NCBI RefSeq assembly: GCF_003944835.1
Contig: NZ_RWIV01000001.1
Coordinates: forward strand, 3,072,530 to 3,136,529
Direction: 5' to 3'
Source of the DNA: Bacillus sp. HMF5848
GTDB lineage: Bacteria; Bacillota; Bacilli; Bacillales; HMF5848
Length of the DNA stretch: 64,000 nucleotides
The notes below the pieces were generated by a model, which searched no databases, had not been told where the DNA came from, and worked only from the letters and a program-made list of their open reading frames with translations. The position numbers and the translations under genes are program-made. Positions 1-9,767 of this stretch are shown here, in pieces; positions within the stretch are counted from its first letter, which is position 1; each line of letters starts with the position of its first letter.

Positions 1-583
1 TAAAAGCGAAGCGAAGGCTTTCCATATCGTTGTATGGCACTGTTATCGTGTTTTGCGCTACACCTTCAGGGACCCCAGGACTGTCTGGTAACCCCAAAGT
101 AGCAACCCCAGAGCCAGCCTTTATAAGTAAACTATCTCCATGTCCGTGATAGCAGCCTTCGAATTTGACAATCTTATTTCTTCCTGTAAATCCACGTGCT
201 AACCGTAACGCACTCATAGTAGCTTCAGTACCCGAACTTACCATGCGTACCATTTCAATTGATGGTACGCGGTCAATTACAAGTTTTGCTAACTCATTTT
301 CTACTTTTGTAGGCGCGCCAAAGCTTGTTCCACGCTCCGTTACTTCTCTTATTGCTTCAACAACTTTGTCATTGACATGTCCTAAAATAAGTGGTCCCCA
401 TGAAAGCACGTAATCAATGTACTCATTTCCATCGACATCATATATTTTTGAGCCTTTTCCGCGCTCCATCACAATTGGGTCCATGTTAACCGATTTAAAA
501 GCACGAACAGGACTGTTTACCCCACCAGGCATTAACGTAACAGCTTCTTTAAATACTTGTTTCGACATTTCATAATTGCGCAT
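1..583 (-). CDS. hemL: Glutamate-1-semialdehyde 2,1-aminomutase, N-terminal part
   Basis: This PLP enzyme converts glutamate-1-semialdehyde to 5-aminolevulinate, the last step of the C5 route to haem precursors. The visible 194 codons carry the class III aminotransferase N-terminus: [21 protein letters not shown], and the [15 protein letters not shown] cofactor-phosphate motif. The frame runs off the left edge, so the catalytic lysine is not in view. The ATG at 583 follows AAGGAGTG at good spacing. It is the last gene visible in the hemAXCDBL cluster, 19 bases after hemB. Note the C5 pathway splits here: HemA makes the substrate and HemL completes it at the opposite end of the operon, as in B. 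subtilis. Confidence 0.96.
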   Translation of the reverse strand, partial: MRNYEMSKQVFKEAVTLMPGGVNSPVRAFKSVNMDPIVMERGKGSKIYDVDGNEYIDYVLSWGPLILGHVNDKVVEAIREVTERGTSFGAPTKVENELAKLVIDRVPSIEMVRMVSSGTEATMSALRLARGFTGRNKIVKFEGCYHGHGDSLLIKAGSGVATLGLPDSPGVPEGVAQNTITVPYNDMESLRFAF

Positions 584-602
584 AGCGTTCGTTCACTCCT
601 TA

Positions 603-1574
603 TTAATTGTTATCATGTAACCAGCGTGCGACATCCTTTGCAAAATATGTAAGAATTAAATCTACACCTGCGCGCTTCATACTTGTTAACATTTCTAGCA
701 CAACTGCCTTCTCATCAATCCAACCATTTTGTGCTGCCGCTTTAACCATTGAATATTCACCACTAACATTATAAGCAACAATCGGTACATTGAAGTTGTT
801 TTTCACATCACGAATAATATCAAGATACGATAAAGCAGGTTTAACTATTAAGAAGTCCGCACCTTCAGCAATATCAGACTCTGCTTCTCTCATTGCCTCT
901 AAACGATTGGCAGGGTCCATTTGATACGTTTTACGGTCTCCGAACTGCGGTGAGCTGTGCGCTGCATCGCGGAATGGGCCGTAAAAGCTAGATGCATACT
1001 TAATACCATATGACATGATCGGAATATTAACAAAACCGGCTTCATCCAATCCCGCACGAATAGCCGCGACAAAACCATCCATCATATTTGACGGAGCAAT
1101 AACATCAGCACCAGCTTTAGCTTGACTTACTGCTGTTTGTACTAATAACTCTAATGACGCATCATTTACTACATATCCATCCTCAATCACTCCACAGTGA
1201 CCATGTGACGTATATTGACATAAGCAAGTGTCTGCAATAACTACTAACTCAGGATGATTTTGTTTAATCTGACGAATGGCCTGCTGCACTATACCTGAAT
1301 CACAGTACGCCTGCGAGCCAACCTCGTCTTTTTCAGCCGGCACCCCGAATACAATGACAGACTTGATTCCTAGCTCAACAATTTCCCGCATTTCCTCTTC
1401 TAAACAATCTAAAGTCATTTGATACACACCCGGCATAGATGCGACAGGATTTTTTTTACCTTCGCCTTCTATAGCAAACACAGGATAAATTAAATCTTCA
1501 ACGTGCAAATGAGTTTCACGTACGAGTGCTCGTAAATTGGTTGTGTTACGTAAACGTCTGTGTCTTGTAAACAT
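603..1574 (-). CDS. hemB: Delta-aminolevulinic acid dehydratase (porphobilinogen synthase)
   Basis: This cytosolic enzyme condenses two 5-aminolevulinate molecules to porphobilinogen. The 323-residue length is normal for the family. Visible signatures are the metal-binding cysteine cluster [13 protein letters not shown], the first active-site lysine in [19 protein letters not shown], and the Schiff-base lysine in [11 protein letters not shown]. The cysteine cluster indicates the zinc-dependent type. It sits between hemD (16-base gap) and hemL (19-base gap) on the same strand, so it is almost certainly co-transcribed in the haem operon. Nothing appears truncated or unusual. Confidence 0.97.
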   Translation of the reverse strand: MFTRHRRLRNTTNLRALVRETHLHVEDLIYPVFAIEGEGKKNPVASMPGVYQMTLDCLEEEMREIVELGIKSVIVFGVPAEKDEVGSQAYCDSGIVQQAIRQIKQNHPELVVIADTCLCQYTSHGHCGVIEDGYVVNDASLELLVQTAVSQAKAGADVIAPSNMMDGFVAAIRAGLDEAGFVNIPIMSYGIKYASSFYGPFRDAAHSSPQFGDRKTYQMDPANRLEAMREAESDIAEGADFLIVKPALSYLDIIRDVKNNFNVPIVAYNVSGEYSMVKAAAQNGWIDEKAVVLEMLTSMKRAGVDLILTYFAKDVARWLHDNN

Positions 1575-1590
1575 TGATTATCTTCCCCTT

Positions 1591-2358
1591 TTATGAAAAA
1601 TAGCTTTCTAATTCATCCATGAGCGCATCAATAGTATGCGTTTCCGGACAAATTGTTACATGTAGCCCTTTTTGTTCAGCAGCATGCTTTGTAATGGGCC
1701 CAATACAAGCTATCAGGACATTACTCACCTCATTCAGCTGATTCTCAAGAATATCAACAAAATTATTAACGGTTGACGGACTAGTAAAAGTTATAACATC
1801 TATATCTTTAGCTTGTATGAGCCTAATTAATTCTGACTTCACTTCCATATTTGCTACATTTTCATATACCACTAAATCAGAACAAGCTATATTTCTTCTA
1901 TGTAATTCCTCGATGAGCACACCTCTAGCTAAATTCCCACGAACGAACAGTACGCGATCATTTAAATCAACTCGGCTGACAAGCTCTGCTGTGAGGTCTT
2001 CTTGAACAAACTTCTTTGGTACGAGTGTGGGCTCGTAACCATATTGTTGTAGTACTTGTTTTGTTTTCTTACCGACAACAGCTATGTTAGGGAGATCTTC
2101 ATTATAATTCACTTTGTCTAGATATTGAAAAAAATAATGTACTCCGTTAGCGCTTGTGAATATTATCCATGTAAACGTATGTAAGTATTGTATAGTTGAA
2201 ATGATTGTATGTTCGTTGTGTGTTGCTTCTTGAATGGAGATAAGAGGGATTTCAATTGAAACCCCTCCCCTCGCACGGATTTTTTCAGTGAATGATTGTG
2301 CCTGTTCAACTGAACGAGTGACAAGGATTCTTTTGCCACGTAATCCGCTTATTATCAT
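1591..2358 (-). CDS. hemD: Uroporphyrinogen-III synthase
   Basis: This enzyme cyclises hydroxymethylbilane with inversion of ring D to give uroporphyrinogen III. The family is poorly conserved; the call rests on length (255 aa), the start [16 protein letters not shown], the [15 protein letters not shown] motif, the [16 protein letters not shown] motif and the operon position. The start codon overlaps the hemC stop in an ATGA arrangement, indicating translational coupling. The product of HemC is unstable, so coupled synthesis with HemD is biologically sensible (inference). Confidence 0.93.
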   Translation of the reverse strand: MIISGLRGKRILVTRSVEQAQSFTEKIRARGGVSIEIPLISIQEATHNEHTIISTIQYLHTFTWIIFTSANGVHYFFQYLDKVNYNEDLPNIAVVGKKTKQVLQQYGYEPTLVPKKFVQEDLTAELVSRVDLNDRVLFVRGNLARGVLIEELHRRNIACSDLVVYENVANMEVKSELIRLIQAKDIDVITFTSPSTVNNFVDILENQLNEVSNVLIACIGPITKHAAEQKGLHVTICPETHTIDALMDELESYFS

Positions 2359-3293
2359 GATTCATCAAGCTCTGTCTTAATTTTATCGATAAGTGCTTTG
2401 GCACCTAATGTTTCTAATCGACGTGCCGCTTCAACTCCCACTTCATAAGAATCATGTCCTACAACAGTTTCTTTATAAATGACACTAGCATCTGGTGCAC
2501 CAACAAGAACAGTCAAAGATATTTCATCTTTTTCTGTTAGTGTTGCATGACCAGCAATAGGCACCTGACAGCCTCCCTCCATTTTGTGAAGGAATACTCT
2601 TTCAGCTCGAACTGTCCGTTCCGTTATTTTATCATTTAATAGCTGTAAAGCTTGTAAAAGCTCAGCATCATCGTCCCTACATTCTATTGCTAATGCACCT
2701 TGGCCGACTGCTGGTACACAATTGTCTTCGGGTAAATATTCGGTTACTACATCACCGGACCAGCCCATTCTTTTCAGCCCAGCAGCTGCTAAAATGATCG
2801 CATCATATTCTTCTGTATCAAGCTTCGCAATACGCGAGTCAATATTACCTCGAATCCACTTAATCGTAACATCAGGACGGAGACCTAAGATTTGCGCGGA
2901 ACGACGTAAGCTACTCGTTCCAATAACAGCACCAGCTGGTAACTCTGCTAGGGGGGCTTTAGATTTGCTTATTAACACATCACGGAAATCTTCACGTGCT
3001 GGCACACAACCAATCGTTAATCCATCTGGAAGGACGGCAGGCATATCTTTCATACTATGAACCGCCATATCAATCTCACCGTCAAACATAGCTTGTTCTA
3101 TCTCTTTGACAAACAAGCCTTTTCCTCCTACCTTTGATAGAGTCACATCAAGGATTTTGTCACCCTTTGTAACAATCTCTTTTACTTCAAATTCAAATGG
3201 TGCACCTAGCTTTTTTAGCTGATCTATTACCCAATTAGTTTGCGTTAATGCCAATTTACTTCTTCTAGACCCAACAATTATTTTCCTCAACAC
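2355..3293 (-). CDS. hemC: Hydroxymethylbilane synthase (porphobilinogen deaminase)
   Basis: This enzyme polymerises four porphobilinogens to hydroxymethylbilane. Signatures are [12 protein letters not shown] at the N-terminus, SSLRRSAQ, and the dipyrromethane-cofactor cysteine in [12 protein letters not shown] start it at GTG 3293 (312 aa) because AGGGGG lies just upstream and this matches the usual N-terminus; the open frame extends 7 codons further to a TTG that would overlap hemX. The stop overlaps the hemD start by 4 bases. It lies 8 bases downstream of hemX. Confidence 0.96.
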   Translation of the reverse strand: MLRKIIVGSRRSKLALTQTNWVIDQLKKLGAPFEFEVKEIVTKGDKILDVTLSKVGGKGLFVKEIEQAMFDGEIDMAVHSMKDMPAVLPDGLTIGCVPAREDFRDVLISKSKAPLAELPAGAVIGTSSLRRSAQILGLRPDVTIKWIRGNIDSRIAKLDTEEYDAIILAAAGLKRMGWSGDVVTEYLPEDNCVPAVGQGALAIECRDDDAELLQALQLLNDKITERTVRAERVFLHKMEGGCQVPIAGHATLTEKDEISLTVLVGAPDASVIYKETVVGHDSYEVGVEAARRLETLGAKALIDKIKTELDES

Positions 3294-3301
3294 AAAACCC
3301 C

Positions 3302-4135
3302 CTATGAATACCAAAAATGAAATCGAGATAAACTTCCAAATAAAAAGAAATTAATTAGTAACACAAAAAAAGCAGCAATATTCCAAAGCGCAAGCTTTTT
3401 ACCATGAACATTTAAGGAAACTCTTAAATATAAATAAACGCAATAGACAGCTAGAACAGTAAAGGACCCTGTAACCTTTGCATCATACCACTGAAAGTGA
3501 GGAACTTTAACATAAGCCCAAATTATACCTAGCAGTAGTGCAAGCAACAAAGTCGCCACACCATGCACTACAAACAAATACGCCACATGTTCTAGTTTAG
3601 AAAGGTCGTTAATTCTTAGTAAACGCTTACCCCACTTTTTCTGCTTTAGCAAATTGTACTGAATAACGTATAAAACCGTCAAAACAAATGACACTGTAAG
3701 GGCACCGTACGAAAGCAATGCCATAGTAATATGAATAATTAATAGTTCACTAACTAATTGTTGTGCTACAACAGCCGATTCGTGCTGAGCAGGTGCAAAT
3801 GTATGCAGAGCCATTATAAAAAAGCCTAACAAATTAGTGAAAAAGACAAGAAAATCAACCTTCAATAAACGGTTGATCACGAGCGATAACGATATAAGAA
3901 CCCACGCATAAAAATACAAGCCTTCAAAAACTGTTAGTATAGGAAGTCTGCCAGTTTTAATCATTTGAATGACTAAAAAAGTTGACTGCAGAAGCCATAC
4001 AATAGAAAGTAACCAGAAGGCGACGCGGTTTGCCTTCCGGTTATGTTGTAGAAAATCTATAAAATATAGCAAGACGCTACTAGCATATAAGATTATTGTT
4101 AACTCATAAAGCCTTGTCACAGACATATCAAGCAT
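3302..4135 (-). CDS. hemX: HemX, CcsA-like integral membrane protein
   Basis: This is a polytopic membrane protein of about eight predicted helices related to the CcsA/ResC cytochrome c assembly family. In B. subtilis HemX lowers the cellular level of HemA; the mechanism is not something the sequence shows. The 277 residues contain long hydrophobic runs and end with [13 protein letters not shown]. The ATG at 4135 has GAGGAG about 8 bases upstream. It is the second gene of the haem operon, between hemA (41-base gap) and hemC. Confidence 0.92.
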   Translation of the reverse strand: MLDMSVTRLYELTIILYASSVLLYFIDFLQHNRKANRVAFWLLSIVWLLQSTFLVIQMIKTGRLPILTVFEGLYFYAWVLISLSLVINRLLKVDFLVFFTNLLGFFIMALHTFAPAQHESAVVAQQLVSELLIIHITMALLSYGALTVSFVLTVLYVIQYNLLKQKKWGKRLLRINDLSKLEHVAYLFVVHGVATLLLALLLGIIWAYVKVPHFQWYDAKVTGSFTVLAVYCVYLYLRVSLNVHGKKLALWNIAAFFVLLINFFLFGSLSRFHFWYS

Positions 4136-4176
4136 AATTGAAACTCCTCGTTCCCAAAAGGAGAAGTAGCTAGCTG

Positions 4177-5520
4177 TTACTGCGCTTCAGCAAGAACAAA
4201 TTCAGCTACTGTTTTCTTATGTTTTTCCTTTTGAACCTCAATTTCTTGTTGCACATCGGCTTCAATACCAAAAATCTTTACAAAAGCATCCAATGATTTA
4301 TCGGCATGCTTTTCACCTGATAATTCCTTTGCGTATAAAATAGGATCGCGAAGCAGTTGATTAATAATGCTCTTAGTATGCTTATTAAGCACCTTCCGTT
4401 CACGTTCAGTTAAATTTGGTAGCTTACGCTCAATACTCTGCATTGTTTCTTCTTGAATAGAAAAGCCCTTATTACGAAGCGCCGCTATAACTGGAACTAT
4501 ATCAAGAGTATTGAGCCAATCGTTGAAGGCAACTATTTGTTCTTCGATTAAAATCTCTATTTGTTCTGCAGCTTTCTTTCGTTCAAGTAAATTAGCTTCA
4601 ACAATACCTTGTAAGTCATCTATATCATATAAAAATACTGAATCCAGGTCACCGATAGCAGGATCCAAGTCACGTGGAACTGCAATATCTACCATGAAAA
4701 TGGGGCGTCCTTTACGCATCTTTTCCACATGCTGCATGCTATCCTTTGTAATCACATAATCTTTTGCTCCAGTTGAGCTAATTAAGATGTCAGCATCTAG
4801 CAAAGCACATTGTAGTTCTTCTATTTGCTTCGCTCTTCCAGCAAAACGTTCTGCAAGAGTTAGAGCTTTCTCATACGTACGATTAATAACAGTAATCTTC
4901 TTTGCACCGCTACCATGTAAATTCTCAGCGGCCAATTCACCCATTTTTCCGGCACCTAAAATAAGCACATGCTTATCCTTGAGGTCACCAAAAATCTTTT
5001 TTGCTAATTCTACAGCTGCGTAACTAACCGAAACAGCATTAGAAGCAATGTCCGTCTCACTTTGCGCACGTTTTGCTACTGTTACAGCTTGTTTGAATAG
5101 GTAGTTAAACAACGTGCCAATAGTATCATTTTGTTGTGCCTTTAGGAAACTTGTACGCACTTGTCCGAGAATTTGTGTTTCTCCGAGGATCATCGAGTCA
5201 AGCCCACATGTAACTCTAAATAAATGTTCAACCGCACTCTCATTCTCATAAATAGTTAAATATGGCGTAAAGTCTGATTTATTTAAGCGAAACCATTCTG
5301 AAAGAAAGTGTTTAATATAATACCTACCTGTATGAAGTTGATCAACAACAGCATATATCTCAGTACGATTACAAGTTGAAATAATGACGTTCTCTAGAAT
5401 GCTTTTGCTATTTTTCAATTGTGTCATCGCATCAGTTAGCTCAGAACCATCAAATGAAAACTTCTCCCGAATTTCCACAGGGGCCGATTTATAGTTTAGT
5501 CCGACCATTACGATTTGCAT
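4177..5520 (-). CDS. hemA: Glutamyl-tRNA reductase
   Basis: HemA reduces Glu-tRNA(Glu) with NADPH to glutamate-1-semialdehyde, the committed step of tetrapyrrole synthesis. At 447 aa it is of normal size. The catalytic cysteine is Cys50 in [11 protein letters not shown], the nucleotide-binding loop is [15 protein letters not shown], and the region around [16 protein letters not shown] is typical. A GGGGGTG sequence precedes the ATG. It is the first gene of hemAXCDBL. A TATAAT element lies about 40 bases upstream of the start, but I find no convincing -35 partner, so the promoter is not annotated separately. Confidence 0.97.
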   Translation of the reverse strand: MQIVMVGLNYKSAPVEIREKFSFDGSELTDAMTQLKNSKSILENVIISTCNRTEIYAVVDQLHTGRYYIKHFLSEWFRLNKSDFTPYLTIYENESAVEHLFRVTCGLDSMILGETQILGQVRTSFLKAQQNDTIGTLFNYLFKQAVTVAKRAQSETDIASNAVSVSYAAVELAKKIFGDLKDKHVLILGAGKMGELAAENLHGSGAKKITVINRTYEKALTLAERFAGRAKQIEELQCALLDADILISSTGAKDYVITKDSMQHVEKMRKGRPIFMVDIAVPRDLDPAIGDLDSVFLYDIDDLQGIVEANLLERKKAAEQIEILIEEQIVAFNDWLNTLDIVPVIAALRNKGFSIQEETMQSIERKLPNLTERERKVLNKHTKSIINQLLRDPILYAKELSGEKHADKSLDAFVKIFGIEADVQQEIEVQKEKHKKTVAEFVLAEAQ

Positions 5521-5830
5521 AATTACAATGACACCCCCTTTGAGTGTTAGGACACAGTTATCTAGTCTATATTATAACATTACGTTTCTGAAAAATTGTG
5601 AACATAATATGAACACATTATGGTAAGATGATACATATAAAAAGCGCAATGCGCTATTATTTAATAAAAATTTAATTAGGATAAGACACTAGAAGATGCC
5701 GTTCTTTTTTGAGACATATTATTTTAATCGTCACTGTTTGTCTATGTGTCTTTTTTCTCTTACTTCTAGTACAATAACAAAATCGGCCAATTTTTTCAAG
5801 AAGTGTCTCTTTCCAGTGGAGGTAGTAATT
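5521..5830. other. Divergent intergenic region between hemA and a membrane protein gene
   Basis: This 310-base AT-rich spacer separates two divergent transcription units. It holds a TATAAT about 50 bases upstream of hemA on the minus strand and a short palindrome AGCGCAATGCGCT near 5643. An open frame on the plus strand starts at 5696, but it lacks a ribosome site, so I do not treat the upstream portion as coding. No known riboswitch pattern was seen. Confidence 0.5.
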
Positions 5831-6319
5831 ATGAAGAAGCATGTTGTTTACACCGGAATCTTACTAGTAGGGATAGGTGTATTCCTATTACTTCAGCAAT
5901 TTGCAACACCAATACCAAAAGAGTTTTTATCATGGCCTACTATTCTCATTATTATTGGTTTCGCATTTCTTGTACAAGCATATAAGGTTAATGAAGTACC
6001 AATGCTTATACCAGGTTACATTTTAATTGGACTTGGTAGCTATTTTATTTTAGATAATTATATACCTTACCTTGCTTCTAATCGAAGTGGTGTTATTCTA
6101 ATTATCGTTGGTATTAGTCTTTTTTTAAAGTATACAAAAACCAAGTCAGGTTTGTCTCACGCTTTGCTTACACTTGCCATTGCAGCAATCTTTTTCTTTT
6201 ACAAGGAAATCTTTAGCATTTTCGATACGTTAGGAAATACACTAACAAATATATGGAGATTTTGGCCAGCTCTATTGGTTGTTATCGGACTTTCCTTATT
6301 ATTTAGAAAAAAAAGGTAG
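5831..6319 (+). CDS. Four-helix membrane protein of the LiaI/LiaF transmembrane type
   Basis: This 162-residue protein has a hydrophobic N-terminal helix (YTGILLVGIGVFLLLQQF) followed by further predicted helices and a short basic C-terminal tail (FRKKR). The alternation of 'GI/GLG' helices with WP motifs resembles the transmembrane module seen in LiaI, LiaF and related envelope-stress proteins; this is family resemblance, not proof of function. The ATG at 5831 has GGAGGT 7 bases upstream, so the 45 codons further upstream in the open frame are excluded. It is the only plus-strand gene in the first 42 kb and ends before a shared terminator. Confidence 0.7.
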   Translation: MKKHVVYTGILLVGIGVFLLLQQFATPIPKEFLSWPTILIIIGFAFLVQAYKVNEVPMLIPGYILIGLGSYFILDNYIPYLASNRSGVILIIVGISLFLKYTKTKSGLSHALLTLAIAAIFFFYKEIFSIFDTLGNTLTNIWRFWPALLVVIGLSLLFRKKR

Positions 6320-6406
6320 AATATACATAGAAACGAAAAAGCGCCCATCTAGAGAAGCTTATTCAAGTGAACTTGCTGTCGCCTGGATTCAACGTTAACT
6401 TGTAAT

Positions 6407-6443
6407 AAAAAAAGAATGAAGCAAAAAGCTTCATTCTTTTTTT
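6407..6443. terminator. Bidirectional terminator between the membrane protein gene and engB
   Basis: A perfect 16-bp stem with a 5-base loop is flanked by A7 on the left and T7 on the right. It can therefore end transcription from both converging units. It overlaps the engB stop codon by two bases. Confidence 0.9.
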
Positions 6444-7026
6444 ATTTTATAGCTTTTTTTAAAAGACCCCATAATTCGTCTTTGCCTTTACCTGTTTCAG
6501 ATGAAAACAACACAACTTGGTCTTCTTTTACCATATCTAATGTTTTTCGAACACGCGCTTCATGCTGCGTCCATTTACCTTTAGGTATTTTATCAGCTTT
6601 TGTAGCAACAACAATAGTTGGTAAGCCGAAATGCTTCAAGTAGTTGTACATTATACAATCATCTTCTGTTGGTTCATGGCGCAAATCGACAAGCAAGCAT
6701 GTAACCTTTAACTGGTCACGTTCTGTTAAATATGTCTCAATCATTTCACCAAATTTTTCACGCTCTCGCTTAGATACTTTAGCATAACCATAACCTGGTA
6801 CATCCACAAAATAAAACGATTCATTAATTAAATAAAAGTTCAATGTTTGTGTTTTGCCTGGTTTAGATGAGATTCTTGCTAGACTTTTTCTTCCAAGGAG
6901 CGTATTAATGAGCGATGATTTTCCGACATTGGATCGTCCAGACAAAACAATCTCTGGTAAATTATCACCCGGGTATTGTGCGGGACTTACCGCACTCATG
7001 ACTATTTCTGCAGTTTTTATTATCAT
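6442..7026 (-). CDS. engB: Ribosome biogenesis GTPase EngB/YsxC
   Basis: This essential TRAFAC-class GTPase acts in maturation of the large ribosomal subunit. G motifs are visible: G1 [11 protein letters not shown]3 [10 protein letters not shown], and G4 ATKADK. Length 194 aa is typical. Its ATG overlaps the lonA stop by 4 bases, so it is probably translated from the lonA transcript. The order lonA-ysxC upstream of the hem operon is conserved in Bacillus. Confidence 0.97.
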   Translation of the reverse strand: MIIKTAEIVMSAVSPAQYPGDNLPEIVLSGRSNVGKSSLINTLLGRKSLARISSKPGKTQTLNFYLINESFYFVDVPGYGYAKVSKREREKFGEMIETYLTERDQLKVTCLLVDLRHEPTEDDCIMYNYLKHFGLPTIVVATKADKIPKGKWTQHEARVRKTLDMVKEDQVVLFSSETGKGKDELWGLLKKAIK

Positions 7027-9347
7027 TTTGAATCCTCTCGTAACGCATGTTTAAGCACTTCATCCAAATGTGAAACAAGCACAAACGTTAAGTCCTTCTT
7101 CACGCTATCTGGTATATCTTCTAAATCTTTTTCATTGTCTCTTGGCAATAGAATTTTTTTCAAGCCTGCTCTATGCGCACTTAATGATTTCTCCTTTAAA
7201 CCCCCTATTGGTAGTACACGGCCTCGTAACGTGATTTCACCTGTCATTCCTACTTCTTTATGAACAGGTCTTCCAGTCAAGGCGGAGATAAGAGCTGTTG
7301 CCATTGTAATTCCAGCTGACGGACCGTCCTTAGGAACCGCTCCTTCAGGCACATGAATATGAATGTCATTTTTTTCGTGGAAGTCAGGATCAATATGAAG
7401 CTCTTCTGCTCGTGAGCGAATATAGCTAAATGCCGCTTGCGCAGATTCCTTCATGACATCCCCCAATTTCCCTGTTAACACAAGCTTTCCTTTTCCTGGA
7501 GATAGTGACACCTCTATAGATAAAGTATCCCCTCCAACAGTTGTATAGGCTAAACCAGTTGCCACACCAACTTGATCTTCTAGCTCAGCTTGACCATAGC
7601 GATACATAGGCTTACCAAGAAACTCTTCAATATTGTTCTCTGTGAACACAATACGCTTGCGATCTCCAGTTACAATAATCTTCGCGGCTTTTCGGCAAAG
7701 CTTTGCAATCTGGCGTTCTAGTGAACGGACACCGGCCTCGCGTGTATAATAACGAATAAGCTTTATCATAGCATCGTCTCGAATTTGCATTTTACCTTTT
7801 TCAAGGCCATGCTCCTTAAGCTGCTTATGTAACAAATGATCCTTTGCAATATGAAGCTTTTCTTCTTCTGTATAACCTGATAATTGGATAATTTCCATTC
7901 GATCTCGAAGAGGCCCTGGTATAGTTGCCAAACTATTTGCTGTTGCAATAAACATTACCTTCGACAAGTCATACGGTTCTTCAATATAGTGATCACTAAA
8001 ATTGAAATTTTGCTCAGGATCCAATACTTCTAACAGCGCAGCAGACGGATCACCGCGGAAATCATTTGACATTTTATCTATTTCATCTAATAGAAATACA
8101 GGATTAATTGTTCCAGCCTTCTTCATTCCTTGAATGATACGTCCAGGCATAGCTCCAACGTATGTTCGACGATGTCCACGAATCTCTGATTCATCACGTA
8201 CTCCTCCTAATGATGCACGGACGAAGTTTCTATTCATAGACTCAGCTATAGAGCGCGCAAGTGACGTTTTACCAACACCTGGAGGGCCAGCTAGACAAAG
8301 GATTGGTCCTTTTAATGAGTTCGTTAGCATTTGCACGGCTAAAAATTCTAATACACGTTCCTTTACTTTTTCAAGACCATAATGCTCTTCGTCCAAGATT
8401 CGCTCAGCTCGAGATACATCAATTTTGTCGTCAGTGGCTTTTTGCCATGGCAACGCTAATAACCAATCAATGTATGTACGAATAACAGAGCTTTCTGCTG
8501 ATGATGCTGGAATCTTCTCATAACGGTCCAGCTCCTTTAACGCAACGTCGTAAACATTCTTTGGCATACCAGCTTTTTCAACGCGTGATTTTAAGTCTTC
8601 AACCTCACCTGTTTTGCCTTCTTTATCACCTAGTTCTTTTTGAATGGCCTTCATTTGTTCACGTAAATAATATTCTTTTTGCGTGCGTTCCATAGAACGT
8701 TTTACTCGTTGACCTATTTTCTTTTCTAGATGAAGAACTTCTTTTTCATTATGAATCAATGAAATGACTTGATGAAGTCGCTCTTTTACGTCAATAATAG
8801 CAAGAATGTCTTGCTTTTCTTTTATCTTTAATGGCAAGTGGGATGTGATGATATCCGCCATTCGCCCTGGTTCTTCAATGTCTGACACTGTAGCATATGT
8901 TTCAGCTGAGATTTTTTTCGATAGTTTTATGTATTGCTCAAAATATTGCAAAGCTGAACGCATTAACGCTTCAATTTCAGCATCTTGCTCCTCATCATCT
9001 TCATATGTTTTTAATGTTACAGCGAAATAATCGTCTTCATCGTAAAAATTGACAATTTCACCACGACATATTCCTTCAACAAGTACACGAATGGTCCCAT
9101 TTGGAAGCTTAAGCATTTGTTTAACCTTCGTTAAAGTACCAATAGGAAAAATATCTGTTTCAGTTGGATCTTCAGTTGAAACTTCCTTTTGACTTGTTAA
9201 AAAAATATAATGGTCTTCCACCATCGATTTTTCTAAGGCATTTACTGATTTATCTCTGCCTACATCAAGGTGCAACACCATTGTTGGATACACAAGTAAA
9301 CCTCTAAGCGGTAAAAGAGGGACTTTTTTATTTTTCAAGTTAACCAT
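7023..9347 (-). CDS. lonA: ATP-dependent protease La (LonA)
   Basis: LonA is a hexameric AAA+ serine protease that degrades damaged and regulatory proteins in the cytosol. At 774 aa it has the full N-terminal substrate domain ([21 protein letters not shown]), a Walker A motif [12 protein letters not shown], Walker [11 protein letters not shown], and the Ser-Lys dyad in [15 protein letters not shown] and [24 protein letters not shown] precedes the ATG. A sigma-A promoter lies at 9398-9426. No CtsR box or CIRCE element was seen upstream. Confidence 0.98.
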   Translation of the reverse strand: MVNLKNKKVPLLPLRGLLVYPTMVLHLDVGRDKSVNALEKSMVEDHYIFLTSQKEVSTEDPTETDIFPIGTLTKVKQMLKLPNGTIRVLVEGICRGEIVNFYDEDDYFAVTLKTYEDDEEQDAEIEALMRSALQYFEQYIKLSKKISAETYATVSDIEEPGRMADIITSHLPLKIKEKQDILAIIDVKERLHQVISLIHNEKEVLHLEKKIGQRVKRSMERTQKEYYLREQMKAIQKELGDKEGKTGEVEDLKSRVEKAGMPKNVYDVALKELDRYEKIPASSAESSVIRTYIDWLLALPWQKATDDKIDVSRAERILDEEHYGLEKVKERVLEFLAVQMLTNSLKGPILCLAGPPGVGKTSLARSIAESMNRNFVRASLGGVRDESEIRGHRRTYVGAMPGRIIQGMKKAGTINPVFLLDEIDKMSNDFRGDPSAALLEVLDPEQNFNFSDHYIEEPYDLSKVMFIATANSLATIPGPLRDRMEIIQLSGYTEEEKLHIAKDHLLHKQLKEHGLEKGKMQIRDDAMIKLIRYYTREAGVRSLERQIAKLCRKAAKIIVTGDRKRIVFTENNIEEFLGKPMYRYGQAELEDQVGVATGLAYTTVGGDTLSIEVSLSPGKGKLVLTGKLGDVMKESAQAAFSYIRSRAEELHIDPDFHEKNDIHIHVPEGAVPKDGPSAGITMATALISALTGRPVHKEVGMTGEITLRGRVLPIGGLKEKSLSAHRAGLKKILLPRDNEKDLEDIPDSVKKDLTFVLVSHLDEVLKHALREDSK

Positions 9348-9397
9348 AGATAGTCACCTCATAGGGATTATTTTTTTTACTACATGACTATTCATAC

Positions 9398-9426
9398 ATT
9401 TTATATTATTTGCGCTAATGTATCAA
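9398..9426 (-). promoter_or_regulatory. Sigma-A-type promoter of lonA
   Basis: Reading the minus strand, the -35 is TTGATA (9426-9421) and the -10 is TAAAAT (9403-9398) with a 17-base spacer. A slightly offset TATAAA overlaps the -10. It lies about 50 bases upstream of the lonA start. Confidence 0.65.
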
Positions 9427-9621
9427 ATATGAAGTCCAAGTTATGCTTATTGAACTGATTAACTCCATTGTCTTCGTCCGGATGCTAAAGGTGGTTTGAA
9501 GTATTTTAATATTTCCGTATACCACTAACATTGCAGAAGAGATTGCACTAAACGGCATTTCGTCAACTCAACAATCGATTATATACGGGTAACATTATTA
9601 GCGCTATTAGTATCAAAAGGT

Positions 9622-9745
9622 AAGGGGCTGTCCAAAAAGCTAAGTGCGAGGCCCCCATACTACACAATACGCAGAATTTACGAGATCGTCATTTCTACAT
9701 ATTGTAGTAGTGAATGGGAGCCAGGCATTTATTGGACAGCCCCTT
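9622..9745. repeat. 124-bp palindromic element (MITE-like or large terminator) after lonB
   Basis: The ends are perfect 14-base inverted repeats, AAGGGGCTGTCCAA at 9622-9635 and its complement at 9732-9745. The inner arms are also imperfectly complementary (CCCATACTACACAATA against TATTGTAGTAGTGAATGGG), so the whole unit folds into one long hairpin. GGGGCTGTCC ends recall the terminal repeats of some IS1182-type elements (knowledge from memory). No clear target duplication is visible. It begins right after the lonB stop and could also end lonB transcription. Confidence 0.7.
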
Positions 9746-9767
9746 TTAATTTTATGCTCCCAGTGTT

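Larger units (their letters stand above)
9348..9767. other. Intergenic region between lonB and lonA
   Basis: The 420-base gap contains the lonA promoter on the right of lonA and the palindromic element at 9622-9745. Between them (about 9430-9620) I see no gene. A short open stretch on the plus strand near 9531-9595 reads like protein for about 20 codons (N-I-A-E-E-I-A-L-N-G) but has no start and no recognisable family. Confidence 0.5.

Noticed and set aside
5530-5600. Possible PerR box or standard promoter in front of hemA.
   Set aside because: A TATAAT is present, but neither a -35 at proper spacing nor a two-sided PerR palindrome could be found.
9531-9600. About 20 codons of protein-like reading (N-I-A-E-E-I-A-L-N-G) upstream of the palindromic element.
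   Set aside because: Too short, no start, no recognisable family.
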